Notes: a model not told the origin generated them from the letters alone. Shown: positions 51,938 through 62,594, numbered from the stretch's first letter. The stretch: 64,000 nucleotides of DNA from Streptomyces sp. L2 (GCF_004124325.1 NZ_QBDT01000001.1:7316001-7380000); one strand, 5' to 3'. Made by a program: numbers and translations.

Positions 51938-53557
51938 TCACTCGTCCGGCACCCGGAACGTGCCCAGGAATGTCCGCAGCGCCAGCCGGCTGGCGGAGTC
52001 CTCCCAGGTGCCGGCCGTGGTGGTGAAGCGCAGGGAGAAGCCCTGGTGCCCGCCCACCAGGAAACCCCGCCCGAAGGTGTGCACCCGGCGGCCCCCGGTT
52101 CCGGCGAGCCACTCCAGGTCGGCCGCCTTGTGGCCCTGGTAGGTGGTGGCGCGGACGTCACCGATCCGGTGGTAGCCGTCGAGCCGCTCCAGGCCCGGCT
52201 CGACGTCGTCCCGCCAGACGGCGACCGGGTCCGGGCCGAGCCCCTCGCTGTGGGTGACGGCCAGCGCCGGGGCGTCGCCGCCCGGGCCGAAGGTGATCCG
52301 GTAGGCGTGGCCGGTCCCGCGGACGGTGGACAGCCGCTTCCACCCAGGCGGCAGGGCCACCGAGAAGCCCTCCGGCGCGGTCAGCCGGCGGTAGCCGTCC
52401 GGCAGGGCGGAGGCCGAACCGGCGCCCGCGCCGGGCCGGGCGCTCGCGGTGCCCCCGCCGGTGCCGTCCGTGCGGGTGGCCGAGGGGGACGGCGCGGCGC
52501 TCGCCCCGGATGAGGCGCTCGCCCCGGATGAGGCGCTCGTCGTGGAGCCGCCGGGCAGATGGTGGGTCGCGGCCAGCGCGGCGACGGTGACGGCGAGGAC
52601 GGCCAGCGCGCACCCTGCGGCCAGGGCCCGCCGGCCCCGGCCCGGCCCCCGGTGCCCGAGGGCCGCCCGGACACCGCCGTGCCGTACGACGCCCGCGGCA
52701 GCGTCCCGCCCGCGGCCGTCGGCCGGCTCCGGGCCGGCCTCCTCTTCCTCGTCGAGGGCCCGGAGCAGGGCTTCGCGGACCACCGGCCGGGCGAGCCGCT
52801 CGCGGGAGTTCTTGCGCAGCAGGCCCTGCACGGTCTGGGTGAGGGGACCCGTGCGCAGCGGCGCGCGCAACGGCAGCCGGTCCACCGCCTTCAGCGTGGC
52901 GTCCGGCCGGCCGCGGTCCCGGAACGGGGGACGGCCCTCGACCATCGTGTAGAGGATCGCGCCGAGCGCCCACAGGTCGGCGGCCGGTCCGAGGCGTTCG
53001 TCGCGGGCCTGTTCCGGCGAGGCGTACGACGGTGCGGTGACCCGGGGCACCAGGGTCGCCCCGGCCAGGCCGAAGCCCGCGACCAGGGCCGGACCCCGCG
53101 CCCGCACGAAGACCTGGTCGGGGCTCAGCTCGCCGTGCGTGATGCCCGCGTCGTGCGCGGCCCGCAGGACGTCGAGCACGTCCAGGCCGATCCGGGCCGC
53201 CTGGCCGGCCGGGAACGGTCCCTCCTGGTCGAGGAGTTGACCGAGCGGTGTGCCGTCGATCCACTCGGTGACCGTCCACAGGGTGCCCGCCTCGACGACG
53301 GCGTCGACGACCCTGGCCACCCGCCCGGGGCACAGCAGGCGCATGGTCTCCGAGGTCTGGACGATCCGGGCCGTGGCCCGGGGCGCCGAGTCCGCCGGGC
53401 CGGGGTCGGGCAGGGCGGTCTGCGCGACCATGCGGGGCCGGTCCACCGCCACGTCCTCGGCGTACCACCACAGGCGGTTGGTCTCTCGGGCGAAGACCTC
53501 CAGGAGCCGGTACCGTCCTGCGACCAACTCGTGTGCGGACACCTGCGCCTTGCCCAT
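51938..53557 (-). CDS. Transmembrane Ser/Thr pseudokinase
   Basis: A 539-residue protein with a Hanks-type kinase fold (about 15-280), one membrane segment (about 310-330), a Ser/Ala/Gly linker and an extracellular domain (LPDGYRRLTAPEGFSVALPPGWKRL to the end). Catalytic residues are missing: no Gly loop or AxK lysine in YRLLEVFARETNRLWWYAEDV, HGELSPDQV (141-149) replaces HRDLKPxN, and GFG (161-163) replaces DFG. SYASPEQ and ADLWALGAILYTMVEGRPPF remain, so the fold is kept. It probably acts as a scaffold or sensor. ATG 53557 is preferred to ATG 53563. Confidence 0.9.
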   Translation of the reverse strand: MGKAQVSAHELVAGRYRLLEVFARETNRLWWYAEDVAVDRPRMVAQTALPDPGPADSAPRATARIVQTSETMRLLCPGRVARVVDAVVEAGTLWTVTEWIDGTPLGQLLDQEGPFPAGQAARIGLDVLDVLRAAHDAGITHGELSPDQVFVRARGPALVAGFGLAGATLVPRVTAPSYASPEQARDERLGPAADLWALGAILYTMVEGRPPFRDRGRPDATLKAVDRLPLRAPLRTGPLTQTVQGLLRKNSRERLARPVVREALLRALDEEEEAGPEPADGRGRDAAAGVVRHGGVRAALGHRGPGRGRRALAAGCALAVLAVTVAALAATHHLPGGSTTSASSGASASSGASAAPSPSATRTDGTGGGTASARPGAGAGSASALPDGYRRLTAPEGFSVALPPGWKRLSTVRGTGHAYRITFGPGGDAPALAVTHSEGLGPDPVAVWRDDVEPGLERLDGYHRIGDVRATTYQGHKAADLEWLAGTGGRRVHTFGRGFLVGGHQGFSLRFTTTAGTWEDSASRLALRTFLGTFRVPDE

Positions 53558-53725
53558 GACCATCCCTCGCTGACACACCGGTTGCCGTTGTGCACAGAGG
53601 TACGCGGGCCGTGCGGGGGTGTGTTCAACGAGTCGCGGCTCCCGGGACAACGCTGTCTTTCGTTCAACTCCCCGGCGCGGTCCACGGGATGGGAGCGGGC
53701 GTCTCCGGCCGGCGGAAGGCGCCGG

Positions 53726-54694
53726 TCAGCGCAGTCCGAACCCGTCCGCCCAGCCGAGGACGTCAGCGGGCGACGCGTTGCCCCCGCAGACCACCAGCCC
53801 CAGCCGGACGCCGTCGCCGACGCGCGCCGCGACCTCCCGGGCGGCGGGCAGCAGACAGCCCGCGGCCGGCTCGGCCCACAGCTTGGCGTGCTCGGCGAGG
53901 TCCAGGCAGCCGCGCACGGCCTCCCGGTCCGGGACCACCAGGACCTCCTCGACCAGCTCCGACACATGGTCGTAGGTCAGCCGGGACACGCTCGGCGCGC
54001 TGAGCGTGGTGACGAGGGAGGACACCGGCACGGGCACCGGCCCGCCCGCCTTCAGCGCGGCCGACATGGCCTCGGCGCCCTCCGTCTCCACGCCCCACAC
54101 CCGCACGCCCGGGCGGCGGGCGCGCAGCGCGGCGGCCACCCCGGCGATCAGACCGCCGCCGCCCACGCTGACGAGCACGTCCGTCAGCTCACCCGCGTCC
54201 GCGGCGAACTCCAGTCCCACCGTGCCCTGCGCGGCGATCACCACCGGGTCGTCGAACGGGTGGACCAGGGTCAGCCCCTCGTCGCGCAGCCGGGTCACCA
54301 GTTCGAAGGCGCTGTCCATGCCGTCGGTGAGCCGCAGGGACGCCCCGGCTCGCTCGGCGGCGGCGAGGGACCGGGCGGGCGCGGTACGCGGCATCACCAC
54401 GGTGGCCTTGACGTCCAGGGCCGCCGCCATCACCGCGAGGGCGATCCCGTGGTTGCCGCCGCTGACCGCCACCACGCCCGCGGCCCGCTCGGCCTCGCTC
54501 AGCGACAGCAGCTTCGCCACCGCGCCGCGCGCCTTGAACGAGCCGGTGCGCTGGAGCAGTTCGAGCTTCGCGGTGACGGGGACGCCGAGCAGTTCGGACA
54601 GGCCGGGGCTGTCCGTGGTCGGCGTCCGTACGACGTGCCCGGCGATCCGCCCGGCGGCGGCCTCGATGTCCTGGAGGCCGATCAGCGTGCTCAC
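53726..54694 (-). CDS. Threonine/serine dehydratase (PLP-dependent)
   Basis: A 322-residue fold-type II PLP enzyme. The lysine is in RTGSFKARGA, the phosphate loop is SVGGGGLIAG, and SGGNHGIALA is the substrate loop. It lacks the ACT-like regulatory domain of biosynthetic IlvA, so it is a catabolic threonine/serine dehydratase or a serine racemase-like enzyme. Start GTG 54694 has GGAAGGTG upstream. Confidence 0.9.
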   Translation of the reverse strand: MSTLIGLQDIEAAAGRIAGHVVRTPTTDSPGLSELLGVPVTAKLELLQRTGSFKARGAVAKLLSLSEAERAAGVVAVSGGNHGIALAVMAAALDVKATVVMPRTAPARSLAAAERAGASLRLTDGMDSAFELVTRLRDEGLTLVHPFDDPVVIAAQGTVGLEFAADAGELTDVLVSVGGGGLIAGVAAALRARRPGVRVWGVETEGAEAMSAALKAGGPVPVPVSSLVTTLSAPSVSRLTYDHVSELVEEVLVVPDREAVRGCLDLAEHAKLWAEPAAGCLLPAAREVAARVGDGVRLGLVVCGGNASPADVLGWADGFGLR

Positions 54695-54817
54695 GGTGGT
54701 TCACCTTCCCGGCGCGGGCCTGGGAAACCGCGCCGTTCGCACCCTGACCCGTGGCGCCGCTCCAGGTCAACACCGATTCCCTTGGACCGGGCGGTCACAT
54801 TCCCCCGGCCCGGGCGG

Positions 54818-55849
54818 TCACCTCTCCCGGCCGGCCAGGAACTCCAGCAGCAGGCCCAGTTCCCGGTCCGGCCCCGGGGAGAGGGGGAGCCCGGAGAGCA
54901 GCGCGCGGGCCGCCGCCATGCGGTCGTGTGCCTCGGCGAGAGCCGCCGTGCGGCCGCCCGCCGCCTCGATCAGGGCGGCCGCCTCCCCGGCCCGGCCGGG
55001 GGAGCGGAGCAGCTCGGGCAGGTGCCGGGCGGCGGGGGAGCCGAGCGCGGCCAGCACCGGGAAGGTCTTCTTGCGCTCCCGCAGGTCGCCGTGCACGGGC
55101 TTGCCCGTGACCGCCGGATCCCCCCAGATCCCCAGCACGTCGTCCACCAGCTGGAAGGCGACCCCGAGGTGCCGTCCGGCCCGGTCCAGCCCGGCGACCA
55201 CCGGTTCCGGGGCCCCGCCCAGCGCGGCCCCCAGCGCGGCGGCACAGCCCAGCAGCGCGCCCGTCTTGCCCTCCGCCATCGCCCGGTACTCACCGGTCGT
55301 GACCCGGTCCGGCCCGGTCCACGGCCGGGCCGTGAACAGCAGGTCGTCGGCCTGCCCGCGCACCAGGCCGGCCAGCGCGCCGGACAGCAGCCGTACGGCG
55401 CCCGGGCCGCCCGGCGCCGCGGCGAGGGTCTCCACGGCCAGCGCGAACAGGGCGTCCCCGGCGAGCACGGCCGGGCCGGTGCCGTACGCCTTCCACACCG
55501 CCGGGCGGCGGCGCCGGGTCGCGTCACCGTCCATGACGTCGTCGTGCAGCAGCGAGAACGCGTGCACCAGCTCCACCGCGACCGCGGCCGGCACCCCGGC
55601 CCGGCCGTCGGCGCCCGCCGCCTCGGCGCCGAGCACCGCCAGCGTCTGTCGCACGCCCTTGCCGCCCGGTGCGGCGGCGGGCGCCCCGCCGACCTCGCAC
55701 CAGCCGAAGGAGTACGCGGCCATCTCCGCCACCCAGGGATGCAGCCGGCCCACCGCCTCCGTGAGCGCGGGCCGCACCAGGTCCCGGCAGCGGGCGAGGA
55801 CGTCGGGCGCGGCCGGCGGCGCCTGCGCCGCGGGGGAGGGCGCGGTCAC
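54818..55849 (-). CDS. Polyprenyl diphosphate synthase
   Basis: A 343-residue trans-isoprenyl diphosphate synthase: the first Asp-rich motif is HDDVMDGD, the second is VDDVLGIWGD, with EGKTGALLGC and KKTFPVLAAL. It builds a C15-C20 or longer prenyl diphosphate. The bulk of residues before the first motif (LLHDDVMDGD preceded by AFS) are small, which would favour longer chains, but this is not decisive. GTG 55849 overlaps the stop of the upstream TPR gene (GTGA), so the two are coupled. No terpene cyclase is adjacent. Confidence 0.93.
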   Translation of the reverse strand: MTAPSPAAQAPPAAPDVLARCRDLVRPALTEAVGRLHPWVAEMAAYSFGWCEVGGAPAAAPGGKGVRQTLAVLGAEAAGADGRAGVPAAVAVELVHAFSLLHDDVMDGDATRRRRPAVWKAYGTGPAVLAGDALFALAVETLAAAPGGPGAVRLLSGALAGLVRGQADDLLFTARPWTGPDRVTTGEYRAMAEGKTGALLGCAAALGAALGGAPEPVVAGLDRAGRHLGVAFQLVDDVLGIWGDPAVTGKPVHGDLRERKKTFPVLAALGSPAARHLPELLRSPGRAGEAAALIEAAGGRTAALAEAHDRMAAARALLSGLPLSPGPDRELGLLLEFLAGRER

Positions 55850-56886
55850 CGTACGACCGCCGCGCCGGCGCCGAACTCCTCCTGCGCCCGGGCCACCAGC
55901 GCGCGCACATGGCCGGGCCCGCCGCGCTCCAGAGCGGCGGCCAGGTCGGCGAGTTCGGCCGCCGTCTCCTCGGGGTCGCGGCCGAGCCGGGCCCGGGACT
56001 TCGCCAGGCCCAGGCGGGACAGCGCCTCCCCGCGCGGCTCGCTCATGGCCCGGAACTCCTCCAGGGCCCGTGCGTACAGCTCCCGGGCCTCGGTGTAACG
56101 GCCGGCGCGGTAGAGGACGTTGCCGCGCATCTTGTGGTTGTAGGCGAGCGCGCTGGACAGCTTCATCGCCCGGCAGGTCGCCTCGGCCTCGGACAGCAGC
56201 TCCAGCGCCCGTCCGGTGTTCCCGTCGCGCGCCGAGAGGATGTCGGCGAGCCCGCGCAGCGCCCAGGCGTGGCCGCGCCGGTCCTCGGCCCGCCCGGCTA
56301 TCTCCGCGGCCTCCTCGAACAGGGCGTACGCCCGGTCCAGGTCACCGGTGTTGCGGTGGATCTGCGCGATGCCCTCCAGCGCCCACACCGTGTGCCGGGC
56401 CTCCCCGCGCCGCCGGGCCTCGGCCAGCAGCTGTTCGTGGAGCCGGCCGACGGCCTCGTAGTCGCCCTGGATGCGGCCCGTCTCGGCGAGACCCGCGAGG
56501 GAGTAGCCGCGTACGACGACGTCCCCGCCGCGCTCGCCGAGGTCGGCCGCGAGCCCCAGCAGCCGCCACGCCAGCGGGAACGCGCCGCGCTGGCGGGCCA
56601 GGGTGCCCCCGCTCCACAGCGCCCACGCCATCGCCGCCGTGTCCCCGGCCTCCCGCGCCGCGCGGTAACTCGCCTTCCAGGAGCGGTCGGCGTCCCCGAT
56701 GCGGCCGAGCCGCCGCTGCGCCTCGGCCACGGCGAGCCCGCAGCGCGCCACCTCGCCGGGGCGCCCGGACCGCTCGGCCTCGCGCAGCCGCTCGGTGCCC
56801 TCGGCCAGCACGTCGGCCAGCGAGGAGTTCACGGACAGGGTGGTCAGGGCGCCCTGGTACTCCGGGGCGAAAGCCTTGCCGTACAT
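55846..56886 (-). CDS. Tetratricopeptide-repeat protein
   Basis: A 346-residue all-helical protein with about seven TPR units (for example AAMAWALWSGGTLARQRGAFPLAWRLLGLAADLGER and HTVWALEGIAQIHRNTGDLDRAYALFEEAAEIAGR). No DNA-binding domain is seen. It is coupled to the polyprenyl synthase and may hold it or a partner. ATG 56886 (MYGKAFAPEYQGAL) follows AAGGGT; the upstream codons lie inside an operator-like palindrome. Confidence 0.85.
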   Translation of the reverse strand: MYGKAFAPEYQGALTTLSVNSSLADVLAEGTERLREAERSGRPGEVARCGLAVAEAQRRLGRIGDADRSWKASYRAAREAGDTAAMAWALWSGGTLARQRGAFPLAWRLLGLAADLGERGGDVVVRGYSLAGLAETGRIQGDYEAVGRLHEQLLAEARRRGEARHTVWALEGIAQIHRNTGDLDRAYALFEEAAEIAGRAEDRRGHAWALRGLADILSARDGNTGRALELLSEAEATCRAMKLSSALAYNHKMRGNVLYRAGRYTEARELYARALEEFRAMSEPRGEALSRLGLAKSRARLGRDPEETAAELADLAAALERGGPGHVRALVARAQEEFGAGAAVVR

Positions 56887-56896
56887 GCGTACCCTT

Positions 56897-56928
56897 CTAT
56901 ACACCATGTGTATACATGATGTGTATAG
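56897..56928. promoter_or_regulatory. Overlapping 17-bp AT-rich dyads, operator of the TPR-polyprenyl synthase operon
   Basis: TATACACCATGTGTATA (56898-56914) is a perfect dyad with CAT centre, and TATACATGATGTGTATA (56911-56927) is a second one with a single mismatch. They share TATA. Both lie 11-42 bp before the TPR start and are strikingly AT-rich for this genome. Confidence 0.7.
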
Positions 56929-57042
56929 CATCGTCGAAACGCGCCCCGGCCCCCGGAGGGGCCAGGGCGTGGTCTGTCGCCGGTCAAGACGCGGGTACGG
57001 CGGGGCGGGTTGCCCGCACCGCGTGGATCACCTCGTGAAGAT

Positions 57043-57720
57043 TCAGTGCTGCTGCGCCTTCTGCGGTGTCACCTCGCTCGGCCGCACCACGACGTAGCCG
57101 TCGCCCTGGAGCATCAGCTGCACCGCTTCCCCCGAACCGCCGCGCAGCATCGAGCCGATGGACTGCGAGCGGTGCAGCGAGGTCTGCAGGTGCGCGGTCC
57201 AGCCGACCACCGCGTCCGTGTCGACGTACACCGGATACTGCGCCGAGACCGGGATGACCAGCGGGTTGCCCTCGCAGACCAGGCCCAGCCGGCCGTGTCC
57301 GCTGAACACGCTGTTGAACAGGCCGCCACCGGCGATGCCGGAGCCCTTCACCGTCTTGATCTCGTACGACAGCGACGCGTCGAAACACAGCACGTTCCGC
57401 CCGTTCACCGTGAACAGGTCGCCCGGCTCCACCTCGACGACGAAGCAGTTCTGCGCCTCGTGCGCGAACCAGGCCTCGCCCTGACCGCGCACCGCCATCA
57501 GGGGCAGGCCCTCACCGGTGACGGCACGCTTGAGCATGCCGCCGACCCCCTGCCCCTTGCGCTCGAAGCTCAGGTCGCCGCGGTAGGCGATCATCGCGCC
57601 CTGCCGGGCGTGCATCTCGCCGTTCACGGCGTACTTCAGGCACTTGGCGTTCTCGACGCTCATCCCCGGCTCGACGGCCGGCTGCACCACATGCTGACTG
57701 GAGAACAGATCACCCTTCAT
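57043..57720 (-). CDS. AIM24-family protein
   Basis: A 225-residue beta-sandwich protein (DUF124/TRAP-like): KCLKYAVNGEMHARQGAMIAYRGDLSFERKGQGVGGMLKRAVTGEGLPLMAVRGQGEAWFAH and LGLVCEGNPLVIPVSAQYPVYVDTDAVVGWT are characteristic. The eukaryotic member acts in mitochondria, and bacterial ones have no known role. ATG 57720 gives MKGDLFSSQHVVQPA, the usual start. No ribosome site is obvious, so the mRNA may be leaderless. Confidence 0.9.
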   Translation of the reverse strand: MKGDLFSSQHVVQPAVEPGMSVENAKCLKYAVNGEMHARQGAMIAYRGDLSFERKGQGVGGMLKRAVTGEGLPLMAVRGQGEAWFAHEAQNCFVVEVEPGDLFTVNGRNVLCFDASLSYEIKTVKGSGIAGGGLFNSVFSGHGRLGLVCEGNPLVIPVSAQYPVYVDTDAVVGWTAHLQTSLHRSQSIGSMLRGGSGEAVQLMLQGDGYVVVRPSEVTPQKAQQH

Positions 57721-57775
57721 GCGGGCATGGTGTCCCGGACGCGGTGGTTCCGCCAAGATCACGGAAAGTGCCCGT

Positions 57776-59068
<1,293 letters not shown>

Positions 59069-59127
59069 CTAAGGGACTTGACCGGCATCTCCACAGCTGA
59101 CACACAGTTCGTCAACTTGTGATCACT

Positions 59128-59159
59128 CTATGGCGCTGTTTTGCAAAGGATTGCCATAG
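59128..59159. promoter_or_regulatory. Inverted repeat upstream of the M4 protease
   Basis: CTATGGC (59128-59134) and GCCATAG (59153-59159) are exact inverse copies 18 bp apart in an AT-rich stretch, as for the binding site of an activator of an extracellular protease gene. This is a guess. Confidence 0.4.
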
Positions 59160-59315
59160 AAGGTCGCGAAATGAATCATTCCGCCTTTACGTGCACATGA
59201 CTGATCGGCAAGGGTGGCGCCTCGGGGCCCGACCAGCCCCCGTGACGGCCGAAAGGCGTCATGTGTCAAGGCGGTTGGTGATCCCGGCTGCCTTCGAACG
59301 AAGGAACCCTGATCA

Positions 59316-61103
59316 GTGCGTAGACCGCACATACGCAGCGTGGCGGTCGCCGTCGCGGTGACGACGGCTGCCACGGGCCTGGCCGGCACGGCCTTCGCGA
59401 GCCCCTCCAAGGTAGTGGGCCGGACCTCCGCGTCCGCCGCCATGGCCACCTCGGCGGTGGTGAGGGCGGCGCACACCGCGGCCTTCGCCCACGCCTCGGC
59501 CACCGGGGTCTCGAAGGGCGACGAACTCCACGCCCAGGACGTGATGATCGACCCCGAGGGCGCACGGCACGTCCGTTTCGTCCGTACGCACGACGGGATG
59601 CCGGTGCTCGGCGGCGACCTCGTCGTCCACCTGAACCGGCAGCTGGCCTACACGGGTGTCACCCGCGCGGCCGACCACAGCGTCAAGCCCACCGCCGCCA
59701 AGGCCAAGGTGACCGCGGCCCAGGCCGTGGCCAAGGCCGCCAAGGCCGCCAAGGGCCACGCGGCCCACGCCGAACTCGTCGTGGACGCCCGTGAGGGCGC
59801 CTCCGCCCTCGCCTACCAGGTGACGGTCACCGGCGCCGACGGCACCTCCAGCACCGTCGTCGTCGACGCCCTGTCCGGCACGGTGCGCAGCAACACGCCC
59901 GACAGCGACCAGTTCCTGTCGCCGAAGCTGCTCGCCGAGCTCCAGAAGAACGGCGAGAGCGCCGACCCGGCCACCGGCACCGTCGCCGCCGCGCCCTCCG
60001 GACTGCTCACCGGCCGTCCGTACTCCGCGGCGCACTACCCGGCGACCGCGCACGGCACCGGCAAGACGCTCTTCGTCGGCAACGTCGGCCTGACCACCAC
60101 GGCGACCTCGCGCGGCCACTACCAGCTCAAGGACCCGACCCGGTACGGCACCGAGGTCCGGGACGCCAAGGGCTCGTACACCGAGAAGTTCAGCAGCGGC
60201 ACCAAGTTCACCAGCACCTCGAACGTCTGGGGCAACGGCAAGACGACCAGCCGCACCAGCGCCGCCGCGGATGCCCAGTACGGCATCACCAAGACGCTGG
60301 ACTTCTACAAGAACACGTTCAAACGCAAGGGCATCGCCAACAACAGCAAGGCCGCCCAGGGCATGGTGCACTGGGGCAAGAAGGTCGCCAACGCCTTCTG
60401 GGACCCGACCTGCAACTGCATGCTGTACGGCGACGGCGACGGCCAGACGTTCAAGAAGCCGCTCGTCGTCATCGACGTCACCGGCCACGAACTGACCCAC
60501 GGCGTGGTGGAGGCGACGGCCAAGCTGGAGCCGACCTACGTCGACTCCGACGGCAACCAGTACGGCGAGCCCGGCGCGCTGAACGAGTCCCTCGCGGACA
60601 TCTTCGGCTCCAACGTGGAGTTCTACGCCAAGAACTCCCACGACAACCCGGACTACCTGATCGGCGAGAAGCTGGGCCTCGCCCAGAAGTTCCTGCGCCG
60701 CCTGGACCACCCGTCGCTGGACAAGCTCGAGGGCACCATCGACTACTGGTCGCCGGACACCTACTACACCGAGGTGCACGCCGGTTCGGGTGTCTCCTCG
60801 CACGCCTACTACCTCCTCGCGGAGGGCAGCGGCAAGAAGACGATCAACAAGGTCAAGTACGACTCGCCGACCTACCACCACATCGCGGTCAAGGGCATCG
60901 GCCGCACCAAGGCCACGGCGATCTTCTACCGTGCGCTGACCCGCTACATGGTCTCCACCACCGACTTCCACGGCGCGCGCGTCGCGACGCTGAAGGCGGC
61001 CAAGGACCTGTACGGCGTCCACAGCACCGCCTACAAGACGGTGGACAAGGCGTGGGCCGCGGTCAACGTCACCGCCGCCAACACGCCGAAGGCCCACCAC
61101 TGA
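59316..61103 (+). CDS. Secreted M4 (thermolysin-type) neutral metalloprotease
   Basis: A 595-residue preproenzyme. Signal peptide MRRPHIRSVAVAVAVTTAATGLAGTAFA; an FTP/PepSY-type propeptide to about 220 (VRFVRTHDGMPVLGGDLVVHLNRQ); then the catalytic domain with GHELTHGVVE (His391, Glu392, His395), GALNESLADIFGS (Glu424) and SGVSSHAYYLL. It is released to the medium and probably self-cleaves. GTG 59316 has AAGGAA upstream. The region 59105-59200 is AT-rich with an inverted repeat, so the gene is probably tightly controlled. Confidence 0.94.
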   Translation: MRRPHIRSVAVAVAVTTAATGLAGTAFASPSKVVGRTSASAAMATSAVVRAAHTAAFAHASATGVSKGDELHAQDVMIDPEGARHVRFVRTHDGMPVLGGDLVVHLNRQLAYTGVTRAADHSVKPTAAKAKVTAAQAVAKAAKAAKGHAAHAELVVDAREGASALAYQVTVTGADGTSSTVVVDALSGTVRSNTPDSDQFLSPKLLAELQKNGESADPATGTVAAAPSGLLTGRPYSAAHYPATAHGTGKTLFVGNVGLTTTATSRGHYQLKDPTRYGTEVRDAKGSYTEKFSSGTKFTSTSNVWGNGKTTSRTSAAADAQYGITKTLDFYKNTFKRKGIANNSKAAQGMVHWGKKVANAFWDPTCNCMLYGDGDGQTFKKPLVVIDVTGHELTHGVVEATAKLEPTYVDSDGNQYGEPGALNESLADIFGSNVEFYAKNSHDNPDYLIGEKLGLAQKFLRRLDHPSLDKLEGTIDYWSPDTYYTEVHAGSGVSSHAYYLLAEGSGKKTINKVKYDSPTYHHIAVKGIGRTKATAIFYRALTRYMVSTTDFHGARVATLKAAKDLYGVHSTAYKTVDKAWAAVNVTAANTPKAHH

Positions 61104-61164
61104 AAGACCGGCCAAGGCCGACGGCCCCCCGCCTCTGACGGGCCGCCGTACCGCACGGCACCAC

Positions 61165-61193
61165 CGGATGCCCCGCCCCGCGTGGGGCATCCG
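61165..61193 (+). terminator. Terminator hairpin after the M4 protease
   Basis: CGGATGCCCC and GGGGCATCCG form a perfect 10-bp stem with a 9-nt loop, 61 bp after the stop codon. Confidence 0.75.
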
Positions 61194-61327
61194 CGTGTCC
61201 GGCGCCGGCCGCCCGGCGTGCGGGCCGGCGGCGTCGGCGGGACCATGACCAGCGTGGGACACGGCGGCTCGTCACCCAGGGTCGGCCCGACGCCCGGAGG
61301 GTCCGCGACACGCAGGGACCCCGCCCG

Positions 61328-62566
61328 GTGACCGGCGGGATCACCCGCGCCTGCCGGGCCGCCGCAGCCCTGCTCGCCGTCGCCGCCGCCACGGTCCTGC
61401 CCGCCCACGCCGGCGGCATCCGCCCCGGCGACGGCCCCCCGCCGCCACCCGGAGTGGTCACCTGGGCCGCCGCGGCCGACCCCGTGGGCGTCTCCCTGCC
61501 CGACACCGGCTACCGGCTGATCGTCCGCACCAGCGTCGCCGGCCGCGACCTGCGCATACGGCTGTCCAACGCCTTCGGGGACCGCCCCCTCACCCTGGAC
61601 GGCGTGTACGCCGGGCTGCGCGCCCGGGGTGCCGCGCTCGTCCCGGGCAGCAACCGGCCGCTGACCTTCGGCGGCGCCCGCACGGTCACCGTGCCGGCCG
61701 GCCGTTGTGTGTGGAGCGATCCGCTGCCCGGCACGGTCCCCGCCGGGACCGACCTCGCCGTCAGCCTCCACACCCGGGACGCGACGGGCCCGGCCACCGG
61801 CCACCTGCTCGCGCTGCAGACGTCGTACACCGCGCACGGCGACCACACCGCCGAGGAGAGCGGCGCCAACTGGACGCGGGCGACCGGCTCCTGGTGGTAC
61901 CTGGACGCCGTCTCCGTACGGCCCGCCGACCCGGCCACCGGTTCCGTCGTCGCCCTCGGGGACTCCCTCACCGACGGACAGCGGTCCACCCCCGACCTCG
62001 ACCACCGCTGGCCCGACTACCTCGCCCGGCGCCTCGCCACCGCCGGCACACCGGTCCGGGGCGTGGCCAACGAGGGGATCTCCGGCAACAAGGTCCTCGC
62101 CGACGGCACCGGCCAGAGCGCCCTGCACCGCCTCGACCGGGACGTGCTCTCCCTGCCCGGCGTCCGGACCGTGTTCCTCTTCGAGGGGGTGAACGACCTC
62201 AAGGCCCACACCGGCGTCACCGCCGGCGACCTCATCGCCGGCTACCGGGCCGTCGTCCGGCGGGCGCACGCGGCCGGCCGCTGCGTCGCCGCCGCGACCA
62301 TCGCCCCGTTCAAGGGAACACCCGAGTGGGACCCGGCCGCCGAGTCCGCCCGCCGGGCCGTCAACCGGTACATCCGCACCAGCGGCGCGTTCGACGCGGT
62401 CACCGACTTCGACCGCGTCCTGCGCGACCCCCACGACCCCGAGCGGATCCGCGCCGCCTTCGACAGCGGCGACCACCTCCACCCCGACGACCGGGCCATG
62501 CGGGCCTTGGCCGACGCCGTACACCTCCCCGACCTCGACTGCCCCCCGCTGGAGCGCGCCCGCTGA
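61328..62566 (+). CDS. Secreted SGNH/GDSL hydrolase
   Basis: A 412-residue exported esterase-type enzyme. A signal peptide (AAALLAVAAATVLPAHA) precedes an N-terminal beta-domain (about 40-195) and an SGNH domain: block I VVALGDSLTDG, block II NEGISGN, block III FEGVND, block V DHLHPDD. Substrate may be an acetyl-xylan, lipid or arabinan ester. GTG 61328 is the start. It follows the M4 protease by 224 bp and a terminator, so it has its own promoter. Confidence 0.92.
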   Translation: MTGGITRACRAAAALLAVAAATVLPAHAGGIRPGDGPPPPPGVVTWAAAADPVGVSLPDTGYRLIVRTSVAGRDLRIRLSNAFGDRPLTLDGVYAGLRARGAALVPGSNRPLTFGGARTVTVPAGRCVWSDPLPGTVPAGTDLAVSLHTRDATGPATGHLLALQTSYTAHGDHTAEESGANWTRATGSWWYLDAVSVRPADPATGSVVALGDSLTDGQRSTPDLDHRWPDYLARRLATAGTPVRGVANEGISGNKVLADGTGQSALHRLDRDVLSLPGVRTVFLFEGVNDLKAHTGVTAGDLIAGYRAVVRRAHAAGRCVAAATIAPFKGTPEWDPAAESARRAVNRYIRTSGAFDAVTDFDRVLRDPHDPERIRAAFDSGDHLHPDDRAMRALADAVHLPDLDCPPLERAR

Positions 62567-62594
62567 AGCGCCTCCGCTGAACGTGCCCCCGCCG

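Noticed and set aside
52559..57038. Very long plus-strand ORFs (1179 and 1010 codons)
   Set aside because: They run antisense across several well-supported genes (pseudokinase, dehydratase, polyprenyl synthase, TPR) and show only Arg/Pro/Gly-rich shadow composition.
59078..59106. TTGACC as -35 box of the M4 protease
   Set aside because: No -10-like hexamer lies at 16-19 bp.
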